Shown: piece by piece, positions 15,774-25,447 of the stretch
How the letters are laid out: each line of letters begins with the position of its first letter
How positions within the stretch are numbered: the stretch's first letter is position 1
Origin: DATARH01 sp035550515
GTDB lineage: Bacteria; Pseudomonadota; Alphaproteobacteria; ATCC43930; CGMCC-115725
Direction: 5' to 3'
Length of the DNA stretch: 64,000 nucleotides
NCBI GenBank assembly: GCA_035550515.1
Contig: DASZOZ010000017.1
Span: 1 to 64,000 of the forward strand
Notes under the pieces: generated by a model
Databases searched by the model: none
Told to the model about the DNA's origin: nothing
Seen by the model: only the letters and a program-made list of their open reading frames with translations
Program-made: the position numbers and the translations under genes

Positions 15774-17840
15774 ATGAACATGCCGACCGGGACGATCGAC
15801 GAGATCTGCATCAACACGATTCGCACGCTGTGCATCGACGCCGTGCAGCAGGCCAATTCCGGGCATCCCGGCACGCCGATGGCGATGGCGCCGGTGGTCT
15901 ATACGCTGTGGCAGGAGTTCCTGCGCTTCGACCCCGAGGACCCGATCTGGCCGAACCGCGACCGCTTTGTGCTGTCGTCGGGCCACGCCTCGACGCTGCT
16001 CTATTCGATGCTGCATCTGACCGGGGTCAAGGCGGTCGATTCGGCCTATGAGCGGCTCGGCACTCCGACCGTCTCGCTCGACGACCTGAAAAAGTTCCGC
16101 CAGCTCGACAGCAAATGCCCGGGCCACCCCGAATACCATTGGACCTCCGGCGTCGAGACCACCACGGGGCCGTTGGGGCAGGGGATCGCGACCAGCGTCG
16201 GCATGGCGATCGCCGCCGACTGGCTTGCCGGCCATTTCAACAAGCCCGGCTTCCCGCTGTTCGACTACCGGGTCTACGCGCTGTGCGGCGACGGCTGCAT
16301 GATGGAAGGCGTGTCCAGCGAGGCCGCCTCGCTGGCCGGCCATCTCAAGCTCGGCAATCTGTGCTGGTTCTACGACAGCAACCACATCACCATCGAAGGC
16401 AACACCGCGCTCGCCTTCACCGAAGACGTGGCGGCGCGGTTCATGGCCTATGGCTGGCATGTCCAGCGCATCGCCGACGCCAATGACTGCGAGCGGCTCG
16501 CCGCCGCGATCCGCGCCGCCAAGGACGTGACCGACCGGCCCAGCCTGATCATCGTCGAGAGCCACATCGGCTATGGCGCGCCGCACAAGCAGGACACCTC
16601 CGGCGTGCACGGCGAGCCGCTCGGCGCCGAGGAGGTCAAGGCCACCAAGCGCAATTACGGCTGGCCCGAGGATGCGCAGTTCCTGGTGCCCGACGGCGTC
16701 TATGCGCATTTCAAGGCCGGCATCGGCGCGCGCGGCGCGACGGCACGCGCCGACTGGGAGGCGCTGTTCGCGCGCTACAAGGCGGAGTTCCCGGCGCTCG
16801 CGCTGCAATGCGAGCAGATCCAGCGGCGCGACCTGCCGGAAGGCTGGGACAAGGACATCCCGGTCTTCCCCGCCGACCCGAAAGGCATCGCCAGCCGCGA
16901 TTCGTCGGGGCAGGTGCTCAACAAGATCGCGCAGAACCTGCCCTGGCTGGTCGGCGGCGCGGCGGACCTCGCGCCCTCGACCAAGACCCGGCTGACCTTC
17001 GAGGGCGCCGGCGACCTCGAAGCCGACAGCCGGCTCGGCCGCAATTTCCATTTCGGTGTGCGCGAGCACGCGATGGGGTCGATCTGCAACGGCTTGGCTT
17101 TGGCCAAATTGCGGCCATTCGGCTCGGGATTCATGATCTTTTCCGACTACATGAAGCCGCCGATCCGGTTAAGTGCGATCATGGAGCTGCCGGTCACCTA
17201 CGTGTTCACGCACGATTCGATCGGCGTCGGCGAGGACGGGCCGACGCACCAGCCGGTCGAGCAGCTGATCGGGCTGCGCGCGATCCCCGGTCTCACGGTG
17301 TTCCGGCCATGCGACGCCAACGAAGTCGCCGAGGCGTGGCGCGTTTCGGTCGAGGCGAAGCACGAGCCGCATTGCCTGATCCTCAGCCGGCAGAACCTGC
17401 CCACCCTCGACCGCGGTAAATACGCCGCGGCAAGCGGGTTGCGCCGCGGCGCCTACGTCCTGGCCGACGCCAAGCCCGGCACCCCGGAGGTGATCCTGAT
17501 GGGCACCGGCAGCGAGGTGTCGCTGTGCGTCGAGGTTTATGAACGGCTGGCGGCGGAAGGCGTCGCCGCCCGCGTCGTCAGCATGCCGTCCTGGGAATTG
17601 TTCGAGAAACAGGACGACGCCTACAAGGACTCGGTGCTGCCGCCGAGCTGCACGCGGCGCGTCGCGGTCGAGCAGGCTTCGGCGTTGGGCTGGGAGCGCT
17701 ACACCGGGCTGCGCGGCACGATCATCGCGATGAAGACCTTTGGCGCGTCGGCGCCGCTCAAGGAACTGTTGGTCAAGTTCGGGTTCACCGGAGAGAACGT
17801 CTATGCGGCTGCCAAGGCGCAGCTCGCCCGCAAGGAGTAG
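15774..17840 (+). CDS. tkt: Transketolase
   Basis: A 688-residue thiamine-diphosphate enzyme that moves two-carbon units between sugar phosphates in the non-oxidative pentose phosphate pathway. N-terminal AVQQANSGHPGTPMAMAP, the diphosphate-binding CGDGCMMEGVSSEAASLAGH motif and the C-terminal pyrimidine-binding and transketolase domains (FTHDSIGVGEDGPTHQPVEQ) are intact and of normal length. ATG 15774 follows GAAGAGG; family proteins begin near here. It is the first gene of an eight-gene operon, with a 6-bp gap to tal-pgi. Confidence 0.96.
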   Translation: MNMPTGTIDEICINTIRTLCIDAVQQANSGHPGTPMAMAPVVYTLWQEFLRFDPEDPIWPNRDRFVLSSGHASTLLYSMLHLTGVKAVDSAYERLGTPTVSLDDLKKFRQLDSKCPGHPEYHWTSGVETTTGPLGQGIATSVGMAIAADWLAGHFNKPGFPLFDYRVYALCGDGCMMEGVSSEAASLAGHLKLGNLCWFYDSNHITIEGNTALAFTEDVAARFMAYGWHVQRIADANDCERLAAAIRAAKDVTDRPSLIIVESHIGYGAPHKQDTSGVHGEPLGAEEVKATKRNYGWPEDAQFLVPDGVYAHFKAGIGARGATARADWEALFARYKAEFPALALQCEQIQRRDLPEGWDKDIPVFPADPKGIASRDSSGQVLNKIAQNLPWLVGGAADLAPSTKTRLTFEGAGDLEADSRLGRNFHFGVREHAMGSICNGLALAKLRPFGSGFMIFSDYMKPPIRLSAIMELPVTYVFTHDSIGVGEDGPTHQPVEQLIGLRAIPGLTVFRPCDANEVAEAWRVSVEAKHEPHCLILSRQNLPTLDRGKYAAASGLRRGAYVLADAKPGTPEVILMGTGSEVSLCVEVYERLAAEGVAARVVSMPSWELFEKQDDAYKDSVLPPSCTRRVAVEQASALGWERYTGLRGTIIAMKTFGASAPLKELLVKFGFTGENVYAAAKAQLARKE

Positions 17841-17846
17841 CGATCG

Positions 17847-20690
17847 ATGGCCAATCCGCTCAAGGAACTGAACGAATACGGGCAGTCGGTGTGGCTCGAT
17901 TTCGTCAGCCGCGACCTGCTGAAAAGCGGCGAATTGAAACGCCTCATCGCCGAGGACGGGCTGCGTGGCGTGACCTCGAACCCGTCGATCTTCGAGAAGG
18001 CGATCGGTCACGGCGACGATTACGACGAGATGATCCGCACCGCCGAGGCCAACGGCGACCTCGACCCCGCGGCGCTGTTCGAAGAGCTGGCGGTGCACGA
18101 AATCCAGGAAGGCGCCGACCAGCTTGCCGGGGTCTACGAGCAGACCCAGCGGCGCGACGGCTATATCAGCCTCGAAGTCTCGCCCTATCTGGCGATGGAC
18201 ACGCACGGCACGATCGAGGAGGCGCGCCGGCTGTGGCGCGAGGTCGACCGGCGCAACCTGATGGTCAAGGTGCCCGGCACCAAACCCGGCATCCCGGCGA
18301 TCCGCACGTTGATCGGCGAGGGCATCAACATCAACGTGACCCTGCTGTTCTCGCAGCAGGTCTACGGCGAGGTGGCTGACGCCTATATCGCCGGCATCGA
18401 GGATTTTGTCGCCAAGGGCGGCGACCCGCACAAGGTGGCGAGCGTCGCCAGCTTCTTCGTCAGCCGCATCGACACGCTGGTCGACGAGGCGCTCGACAAG
18501 AAGATCGCCGGCGCCGACCCGGCGGCCGCCGCGCAGCTCAAGGCGCTGAAGGGCAAGATCGCGATCGCCAACGCCAAGCTCGCCTACAAGCTCGGCAAGG
18601 AGATCTATGCGAGCGAGCGCTGGCAGCGCCTGGCGCAAAGCGGGGCACAGAGCCAGCGCCTGCTCTGGGCGAGCACCGGCACGAAGAACCCGGCGTATAG
18701 CGACGTGCTCTATGTCGACGAGCTGGTCGGCGCCGACACGGTCAACACCATGCCGCCGGCGACGATGGACGCGTTCCGCGACCACGGCCGCCCGCGCAAC
18801 AGCCTCGAAGAGGATGTCGCCGCGGCCGAGGCGACGATGAAAGGGCTCGCCGCCGCGGGGGTTTCGCTCGACGAGATCACCGAGCGCCTGGTCAAGGACG
18901 GGGTGCGCCAGTTCGCCGACGCCGCCGACCAGCTCTACGCGGCGGTGCAGAAGAAGCGGCGCAGCGTGCTCGGCGGCAAGCTCAACGCCATGAGCGTCAA
19001 GCTGCCCGAGGCGCTCGACAAGGACGTCAAGGCGGCGCTCGAAGACTGGCGCAAGGAGGGCAAGGTGCGCCGGCTATGGGCCGAGGACGCCTCGCTGTGG
19101 ACGGAGACCGACGAGGCCAAATGGGTCGGCTGGCTCGGCGTCGTCGACGATCAGATCAAGGCCGTCGCAGCGCTGCAGAACTTCGCCGCCGATGTGCGGA
19201 AAGCCGGGTTCAGCGACGTATTGCTGCTCGGCATGGGCGGGTCCAGCCTCGGCCCCGAGGTGTTCGCCGAGACCTTTGGCTCGAAGCCCGGCTTCCCCAA
19301 GCTGCATGTGCTCGACTCGACCGATCCGGCGCAGGTCAAGGCGTTCGAGAACAAGGTCGACCTGAAGAAGACGCTGTTCCTGGTGTCGAGCAAGTCGGGC
19401 AGCACGCTCGAACCCAACATCTTCAAGGCGTATTTCTTCGACCGCGCCAAAGCGGCGCTGGGCGGCGATCCGGCGAAGCATTTCGTCGCCATCACCGATC
19501 CCGGCTCGTCGCTCGAAAAGGCCGCGCGCTCCGAAGGTTTCCGTTCGGTGTTCCACGGCTTGCCGAGCATCGGCGGGCGTTATTCGGTGCTGTCGAATTT
19601 CGGCATGGTGCCGGCGGCGGCGATCGGCGTCGACCCGAAGGCCTTCCTCGACAGCACCGCCGAGATGGTGCGCTCCTGCGCGGCGAGCGCGCCGCCAGCC
19701 GAAAATCCCGGCGTCATCCTGGGCGCGATCATGGGCGTCTGCCAACGGCAGGGCAGGGACAAGGTGACGGTGCTGGCCTCGCCCGGCGTCGCCGATTTCG
19801 GCGCCTGGCTCGAACAGCTGCTCGCCGAATCGACCGGCAAGATCGGCAAGGGCATCGTCCCGGTCGACGCCGAGGCGGCGGCGCCGCCGTCGGCCTACGG
19901 CAATGACCGGCTCTTCGCCTACATCAAGCTCGCCTCCGACGGCGACGCGGCCCAGGAAGCCGCGGTCGCGGCGCTCGAAGCGGCCGGACAGCCGGTCGTC
20001 CGCATCGTCGTCAACGACAAGATGCAGCTCGGCCAGGAATTCTTCCGCTGGGAGATCGCCACCGCCGTCGCCGGCTCGATCATCGGCATCAACCCGTTCG
20101 ACCAGCCCGATGTCGAGGCCAGCAAGGTCAAGACCCGCGAGCTGACCAGCGCCTACGAGCAGACCGGCAAGCTGCCGCCGGAAAGCCCGTTCGCATCGTT
20201 CGACGGGATCGAGCTGTTCTCCGACCCGCGCAACGAGAGCGAACTGAAGCCGCAGGCGACCAGCCTGGTCGCGGCGCTGAAGGCGCATCTCGGCCGCGCC
20301 AAGGCCGGCGATTACGTCGCGCTGCTCGCCTATATCGAGCGCACGCCGGCGCATATCGAGGCGATGCAGAAGATGCGGCTGGCGGTGCGCGACGCCAAGA
20401 AGGTCGCGACCTGTCTCGGCTTCGGACCGCGCTTCCTGCATTCGACAGGCCAGGCCTACAAGGGCGGGCCGAACAGCGGCGTGTTCCTGCAGATCACCTG
20501 CAGCGACCCTGCCGACCTGCAAGTGCCGGGCGCGAAATACACGTTCGGCGTCGTCAAGGCGGCGCAGGCGCGCGGCGATTTCGACGTGCTCGCCGAGCGC
20601 GGCCGGCGGGCGCTGCGCGTGCATCTCGCGAACGGCGCCGAGGCCGGGCTCAAGACGCTGGCCGCGGCACTCGCACAGGCTTTGCAATAA
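17847..20690 (+). CDS. tal-pgi: Bifunctional transaldolase / glucose-6-phosphate isomerase
   Basis: A 947-residue fusion. Residues 1 to ~365 form transaldolase, with GVTSNPSIFEKAI and the Schiff-base Lys141 in NLMVKVPGTKPG. Residues ~380-947 form phosphoglucose isomerase, with LLGMGGSSLGPEVF, LVSSKSGSTLEPN and the C-terminal catalytic segment STGQAYKGGPNSGVFLQI. Both active sites appear intact, so one polypeptide links fructose-6-phosphate made by the non-oxidative branch to glucose-6-phosphate for the oxidative branch. Such fusions are known from acetic acid bacteria and some actinomycetes. It lies between tkt and gnd in the operon. Confidence 0.95.
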   Translation: MANPLKELNEYGQSVWLDFVSRDLLKSGELKRLIAEDGLRGVTSNPSIFEKAIGHGDDYDEMIRTAEANGDLDPAALFEELAVHEIQEGADQLAGVYEQTQRRDGYISLEVSPYLAMDTHGTIEEARRLWREVDRRNLMVKVPGTKPGIPAIRTLIGEGININVTLLFSQQVYGEVADAYIAGIEDFVAKGGDPHKVASVASFFVSRIDTLVDEALDKKIAGADPAAAAQLKALKGKIAIANAKLAYKLGKEIYASERWQRLAQSGAQSQRLLWASTGTKNPAYSDVLYVDELVGADTVNTMPPATMDAFRDHGRPRNSLEEDVAAAEATMKGLAAAGVSLDEITERLVKDGVRQFADAADQLYAAVQKKRRSVLGGKLNAMSVKLPEALDKDVKAALEDWRKEGKVRRLWAEDASLWTETDEAKWVGWLGVVDDQIKAVAALQNFAADVRKAGFSDVLLLGMGGSSLGPEVFAETFGSKPGFPKLHVLDSTDPAQVKAFENKVDLKKTLFLVSSKSGSTLEPNIFKAYFFDRAKAALGGDPAKHFVAITDPGSSLEKAARSEGFRSVFHGLPSIGGRYSVLSNFGMVPAAAIGVDPKAFLDSTAEMVRSCAASAPPAENPGVILGAIMGVCQRQGRDKVTVLASPGVADFGAWLEQLLAESTGKIGKGIVPVDAEAAAPPSAYGNDRLFAYIKLASDGDAAQEAAVAALEAAGQPVVRIVVNDKMQLGQEFFRWEIATAVAGSIIGINPFDQPDVEASKVKTRELTSAYEQTGKLPPESPFASFDGIELFSDPRNESELKPQATSLVAALKAHLGRAKAGDYVALLAYIERTPAHIEAMQKMRLAVRDAKKVATCLGFGPRFLHSTGQAYKGGPNSGVFLQITCSDPADLQVPGAKYTFGVVKAAQARGDFDVLAERGRRALRVHLANGAEAGLKTLAAALAQALQ

Positions 20691-20717
20691 CACCCGACAG
20701 GGTAGGGGAGATCAGCG

Positions 20718-21722
20718 ATGCAACTCGGGATGATCGGGCTCGGCCGCATGGGCGGCAACATCGTGCGGCGGCTGATGCGGAACGGCCACAGCTGCGTTGT
20801 CTATGACCGCAGCGATGCCGCGGTCAGCGCGCTCACGGGGGAAGGCGCGACCGGCAGCTCCGGCCTTGCGGACTTCGTCGGTAAGCTGACCGCGCCGAAA
20901 GCGGTGTGGGTGATGTTGCCGTCCGGCAAGATCACGCACGACACGATTGTCGAGTTGAGCAACCTGCTTGGCAAAGGCGACATCCTGATCGACGGCGGGA
21001 ACTCGAAATTCCTCGAGGACATCGCGCACGCCGAACTGCTCGAGCCGAAGGGGATCACCTTTGTCGATGTCGGGACCAGCGGCGGCGTCTGGGGCCTGGA
21101 GCGCGGCTATTGCATGATGATCGGCGGCACCGACGAGGCCGTCCGCCATCTCGATCCGATCCTGAGCTGTCTGGCGCCGGGTGCCGGCACCATCGACAAA
21201 ACGCCGGGCCGCGAGGGCCGCGACCCACGGGTCGCGAACGGCTACATCCATGCCGGACCGGCCGGCGCCGGTCATTTCGCCAAGATGGTCCATAACGGCA
21301 TGGAATACGGGATCATGCAGGCCTATGCCGAGGGCTTCGACATCCTCAAGGGCGCCTCGCAGGCGTTTATCCCGGAGAACCGGCGCTACAAGTTCAACCT
21401 CGCCGATCTCGCCGAAGTGTGGCGCCGCGGCAGTGTCATCGCCTCATGGCTGCTCGACCTGACCGCAATCGCGCTGGCCGAAGACGAGACGCTCTCGGAG
21501 TTCTCGGGCTACGTCCAGGATTCGGGGGAGGGCCGCTGGACCATCGAAGCGGCTATCGAGGAAGCGGTGCCCGCCGATGTATTGACGGCATCGCTCTACA
21601 CCCGGTTCCGCTCGCGACAGGACCATACCTTCGCCGAGAAGATCCTGTCGGCGATGCGCAAGCAGTTCGGTGGACACACCGAGCAGATGGCGCACGAGGC
21701 GCACGGGAGCGAGCACCACTGA
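20718..21722 (+). CDS. gnd: 6-phosphogluconate dehydrogenase (short, decarboxylating)
   Basis: A 334-residue enzyme of the short GndA/YqeC class, often NAD-dependent, that converts 6-phosphogluconate to ribulose-5-phosphate and CO2. It begins with the dinucleotide fold MQLGMIGLGRMGGNIVRRL and has LIDGGNSKF, VDVGTSGGVWGLERG and the catalytic GPAGAGHFAKMVHNGMEYG segment. After GlyArgMet the acidic/neutral residue that fixes cofactor preference reads VVYDRS; Asp there favours NAD over NADP by analogy. AGGGGAG precedes the ATG. Confidence 0.94.
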   Translation: MQLGMIGLGRMGGNIVRRLMRNGHSCVVYDRSDAAVSALTGEGATGSSGLADFVGKLTAPKAVWVMLPSGKITHDTIVELSNLLGKGDILIDGGNSKFLEDIAHAELLEPKGITFVDVGTSGGVWGLERGYCMMIGGTDEAVRHLDPILSCLAPGAGTIDKTPGREGRDPRVANGYIHAGPAGAGHFAKMVHNGMEYGIMQAYAEGFDILKGASQAFIPENRRYKFNLADLAEVWRRGSVIASWLLDLTAIALAEDETLSEFSGYVQDSGEGRWTIEAAIEEAVPADVLTASLYTRFRSRQDHTFAEKILSAMRKQFGGHTEQMAHEAHGSEHH

Positions 21723-21765
21723 GACCGGCACGTCCCTGAAGTAAACGCTGACAAGAGGGCGAGCG

Positions 21766-23313
21766 ATGGCTGACCCGAATGGAGCCCCCAGGCGCGGCGA
21801 AAAGGCGCCACCCTGCACGATCGTCATCTTCGGCGCGACGGGCGATTTGACCGCGCGCCTGCTGATGCCGGCGATCTACAATCTGTCGCGCACCGGGCTG
21901 CTGTCCGACCGTTTTTCCGTGATCGGCATCGGCCGGTCGCCGGAAACCGACGACTCGTTCCGCGACGACCTCACCAAGGACATCCGGCATTTCGTGACCG
22001 GCAGCGGCGAGGGCGCGTCGAACACGCCCTTTGACGCCAAAGCCTGGGACTTCATCGCCAGCCGCATGAGCTACATGTCGGGGGACGTCACCAAGCCGGA
22101 GCTTTACGAGCGGCTGAGGCAAAAGCTCGCCGCGGTCGGCGAAAGCCACGGCACCGGCGGCAACGTGCTGTTCTACCTGGCGGTCGCGGCCAGCCTGTTC
22201 GGCCCGATCGTCGACCAGCTCGGCGCGTCCGGCCTCGCCGAGGAGAAGGACGGCGAGTGGCGGCGCGTGATCATCGAAAAGCCGTTCGGCACCGACCTTG
22301 CCTCGGCCAAGGCGCTGAACACCCGCGTGCTCAAGGTGCTGCGTGAGTCGCAGGTCTATCGCATGGACCATTTCCTCGGCAAGGAGACGGTCCAGAACAT
22401 CATGGCGTTGCGCTTCGCCAACGGCATCTTCGAGCCGCTGTGGAACCGCGACCATATCGACCACGTGCAGATCACCGTCGCCGAGACGGTCGGCGTCGAG
22501 CACCGCGCGGCGTTCTACGAGCAGACCGGCGCGATGCGCGACATGGTGCCGAACCATGTCTTCCAGCTCGTCAGCCTGACCGCGATGGAGCCGCCGAACT
22601 CGTTCGATCCCGACGCGGTCCGCACGGAAAAGACCAAGGCGCTGCAAGCGATTGCGCCGTTCGACGACGGCGACCTGATGCGCAACGTGGTGCGCGGCCA
22701 GTACGCCGCCGGCACGGTCAAGGGCGATCCGGTCGCGGCCTACCGCAACGCGGAGGGCGTGGCGCCGGACAGCATGACCGAGACCTATATCGCGATGCGC
22801 CTCAACATCGACACCTGGCGCTGGGCCGGCGTGCCGTTCTACCTGCGCACCGGCAAGTCGATGACCCGGCGCACGACCGAGATCGCGATCCAGTTCAAGG
22901 GCGCGCCGCTCGCGCTGTTCCGCGACACGGCGGTCGAGAATATCGCGCCGAACGTGCTCGCCATGCAGATCCAGCCCGACGAGGGCGCCTCGCTGCAGTT
23001 CAGCGCCAAAAAGCCGGGTCCGGAGATCCAGCTCGGCGGCGTGCGGATGGATTTCCGCTATCGCGACTATTTCAGCGCCGCGCCGGCCACCGGGTACGAG
23101 ACGCTGGTCTATGACTGCATGATCGGCGATCCGACGCTGTTCCAGCGCGCCGATTCGGTCGAGGCGGGATGGAGCGTCGTGCAGCCGATCTTCGACCTGT
23201 GGAAGAACGACCGCAGCGCACCGCTCGAATTCTACCCCGCCGGCAGCGCCGGCCCCGAAGGCGCCGACCAGTTGCTGTGGCGCAGCGGCCGGGCCTGGCG
23301 GCCGATCGCCTGA
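21766..23313 (+). CDS. zwf: Glucose-6-phosphate 1-dehydrogenase
   Basis: A 515-residue enzyme that commits glucose-6-phosphate to the oxidative branch. The nucleotide-binding FGATGDLTARLLMPAIYNL motif, the substrate-binding RMDHFLGKETVQNIM motif with its catalytic Lys, and the RTGKSM segment are all present. A Pro-containing N-terminal tail (~17 residues) precedes the fold. AGAGGGCGAG serves as ribosome binding site; 43 bp separate it from gnd and 10 bp from rpe. Confidence 0.96.
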   Translation: MADPNGAPRRGEKAPPCTIVIFGATGDLTARLLMPAIYNLSRTGLLSDRFSVIGIGRSPETDDSFRDDLTKDIRHFVTGSGEGASNTPFDAKAWDFIASRMSYMSGDVTKPELYERLRQKLAAVGESHGTGGNVLFYLAVAASLFGPIVDQLGASGLAEEKDGEWRRVIIEKPFGTDLASAKALNTRVLKVLRESQVYRMDHFLGKETVQNIMALRFANGIFEPLWNRDHIDHVQITVAETVGVEHRAAFYEQTGAMRDMVPNHVFQLVSLTAMEPPNSFDPDAVRTEKTKALQAIAPFDDGDLMRNVVRGQYAAGTVKGDPVAAYRNAEGVAPDSMTETYIAMRLNIDTWRWAGVPFYLRTGKSMTRRTTEIAIQFKGAPLALFRDTAVENIAPNVLAMQIQPDEGASLQFSAKKPGPEIQLGGVRMDFRYRDYFSAAPATGYETLVYDCMIGDPTLFQRADSVEAGWSVVQPIFDLWKNDRSAPLEFYPAGSAGPEGADQLLWRSGRAWRPIA

Positions 23314-23323
23314 GCCTTCGCGC

Positions 23324-24001
23324 ATGGACCGCTCGATCATCGTCGCGCCGTCGATCCTGTCAGCCGATTTCGCGCGGCTGGGCGACGAGGTGCGGGCGGT
23401 CGACGCGGCCGGCGGCGACTGGATCCATGTCGATGTGATGGACGGGCGCTTCGTGCCGAACCTGACGATCGGCCCGGTCGTCGTCTCCTGCCTGCGTAAG
23501 GCGACAAAAAAGCCGCTCGACGTGCATCTGATGATGGTCGAGCCGGAGCGTTACCTCGACGATTTCGCCGCGGCCGGCGCCGACCATCTGCTGGTGCATT
23601 GCGAGCCGAGCGCGACGATCCACCTGCACCGCACGCTGTCGCATATCCGCACGCTCGGCAAGGTGCCGGGGGTCGTGCTCAACCCGGCGACGCCGCTGGT
23701 CCAGATCGAATACGTGCTCGACCTGGTCGATATCGTGCTGATCATGACGGTAAACCCGGGCTTTGGCGGGCAGAAATTCATCGCCTCGATGCTGCCGAAG
23801 ATCGCCGCGCTGCGCGAGATGTGCGAAACGCGCGGGCTGCAGGTCACGATCGAGGTCGATGGCGGGCTGAGCGGCGAGAATGCCTGGCGGGTCGTCGACG
23901 CCGGCGCGACGGCGATCGTCGCCGGCTCGGCGGTGTTCCACGCACCGGATTACGCGCAGGCGATCGCCGCGATCCGCCATTCCACCGCACCGGGACGCTA
24001 G
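23324..24001 (+). CDS. rpe: Ribulose-phosphate 3-epimerase
   Basis: A 225-residue TIM-barrel metalloenzyme that interconverts ribulose-5-phosphate and xylulose-5-phosphate. Signatures: VAPSILSADFARLGDEV, HVDVMDGRFVPNLTIGP (metal ligands His and Asp), LDVHLMMVEPERYL, MTVNPGFGGQKFI and the phosphate-binding EVDGGLSGENAW. Intact and of usual length. Three bases separate it from pgl. Confidence 0.96.
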   Translation: MDRSIIVAPSILSADFARLGDEVRAVDAAGGDWIHVDVMDGRFVPNLTIGPVVVSCLRKATKKPLDVHLMMVEPERYLDDFAAAGADHLLVHCEPSATIHLHRTLSHIRTLGKVPGVVLNPATPLVQIEYVLDLVDIVLIMTVNPGFGGQKFIASMLPKIAALREMCETRGLQVTIEVDGGLSGENAWRVVDAGATAIVAGSAVFHAPDYAQAIAAIRHSTAPGR

Positions 24002-24004
24002 AGG

Positions 24005-24751
24005 ATGGCGCAGACACCACGCATCGATATTTCGGCCGATTTCGAGAGCCTGGCGCATCGCGTCGCGCAATGGCTGGTCGACCTCGCCTGCGCGACGCCG
24101 GGCCGGTTCGCGATCGCGCTGTCCGGCGGGTCGACACCGAAGCGCCTCTATCAGCTCCTCGCCGCGCCGCCGCTGCGCGACGCGATGCCGTGGCGGCGGG
24201 TGCATCTGTTCTTTGGCGATGACCGCTTCGTGCCGCATGACGACCCCAACAGCAACTACGCGATGGCGCGCGATGCGATGATCGCGCATGTGCCGATCCC
24301 GCCGGAAAACGTCCACGGCATCCCGGTCACCGGCAGCCTGGACGCTAGCAGTCTAGATGGGGCCGCGCGGGCCTATGAGCACACCCTCAAGGCCTATTAC
24401 GGCGCCGACGCGCTCGACCCGGACCGGCCGCTGCTCGATGTGAACCTGCTCGGCATGGGCGCCGACGGCCACACCGCGTCGTTGTTTCCGGGAAAGCCCG
24501 CGCTCGACGAAAAGCAGCGCTGGGCGGTCGGCGTCCCCGAGCCGGGCCTGGCGCCGTTCGTGCCCCGCGTGACCCTGACCTATCCCGCGCTCAACAGCGC
24601 GCGGTCCGCGGCCTTCGTGGCGGCCGGAGCGGACAAGGCGGCGATGATGCACCGCGTGCTGTCGGGCGAGCACAGCCTGCCGTCGGCGCGGATCGCGCCG
24701 GTCGGCGAGCTGGTGTGGTTTGTCGACCGCGCCGCGCGGGGCGAGGCCTGA
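24005..24751 (+). CDS. pgl: 6-phosphogluconolactonase
   Basis: A 248-residue lactonase of the NagB/DevB fold that opens 6-phosphogluconolactone made by Zwf. Phosphate-binding ALSGGSTPKRLYQLL, the HLFFGDDRFVPHDDPNSNY segment and LLGMGADGHTASLFPG are present. It lies between rpe and rpiA with 3-bp gaps on each side, indicating tight coupling. Confidence 0.95.
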   Translation: MAQTPRIDISADFESLAHRVAQWLVDLACATPGRFAIALSGGSTPKRLYQLLAAPPLRDAMPWRRVHLFFGDDRFVPHDDPNSNYAMARDAMIAHVPIPPENVHGIPVTGSLDASSLDGAARAYEHTLKAYYGADALDPDRPLLDVNLLGMGADGHTASLFPGKPALDEKQRWAVGVPEPGLAPFVPRVTLTYPALNSARSAAFVAAGADKAAMMHRVLSGEHSLPSARIAPVGELVWFVDRAARGEA

Positions 24752-24754
24752 CCG

Positions 24755-25447
24755 ATGGACCGCGACGAACTGAAACGCGCCGCCGCCTTGCGTGCGCTCG
24801 ACTACGTCAAGGACGGCATGGTGCTTGGGCTCGGCACCGGCTCGACCGCGTATTTTGTCGTCGAAGGTCTTGGCCGGCGCGTCGCCCAAGGTTTGTCGAT
24901 CACCGGCATCCCGACCTCGGAGCGCACCGCCGCGCATGCGCGCAGCCTCAATATCCCGTTGTCGGATTTTGGCGCGCATTCGCGCATCGACCTGACGATC
25001 GACGGCGCCGACGAAGTCGAGCGCGGATCGCTGAACCTGATCAAGGGGCTCGGCGGCGCCTTGCTGCGCGAAAAGATCGTCGCCGCCGCGAGCCGTCAGC
25101 TCGTCATCGTGGTCGACCAGGAAAAGCTCGTCGCGCGGCTCGGCGACCATACGCCGGTGCCGGTCGAAGTCGTCCAGTTCGGCTGGCAGGCGACCGCGGC
25201 GGCGCTGACCCGGCTCGGCGCCGAGCCGGTGCTGCGCCATGCGACCGAGGACCATGTGTTCATCACCGACGGCGGCAATTACATCCTCGATTGCCGTTTT
25301 GGCCCGATCACCGACCCCGCGCAGCTCGAACAGCGGATCGGCATGACGGTCGGCGTGGTCGAGAGCGGGCTGTTCGTCAATCGCGCAGCAGCCGTCATCG
25401 CCGCCACCGCCGGCGGTGTCGAGGTTTTGCACCGGAGCACGTCATGA
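24755..25447 (+). CDS. rpiA: Ribose-5-phosphate isomerase A
   Basis: A 230-residue isomerase linking ribulose-5-phosphate and ribose-5-phosphate. GLGTGSTAYFVVEGLG, DLTIDGADEVERG (catalytic Asp), KGLGGALLREKIVAAAS and the GNYILDCRFGPI segment identify it. It completes the set needed for ribose-5-phosphate supply. The final codons overlap the next gene (ATGA). Confidence 0.95.
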   Translation: MDRDELKRAAALRALDYVKDGMVLGLGTGSTAYFVVEGLGRRVAQGLSITGIPTSERTAAHARSLNIPLSDFGAHSRIDLTIDGADEVERGSLNLIKGLGGALLREKIVAAASRQLVIVVDQEKLVARLGDHTPVPVEVVQFGWQATAAALTRLGAEPVLRHATEDHVFITDGGNYILDCRFGPITDPAQLEQRIGMTVGVVESGLFVNRAAAVIAATAGGVEVLHRSTS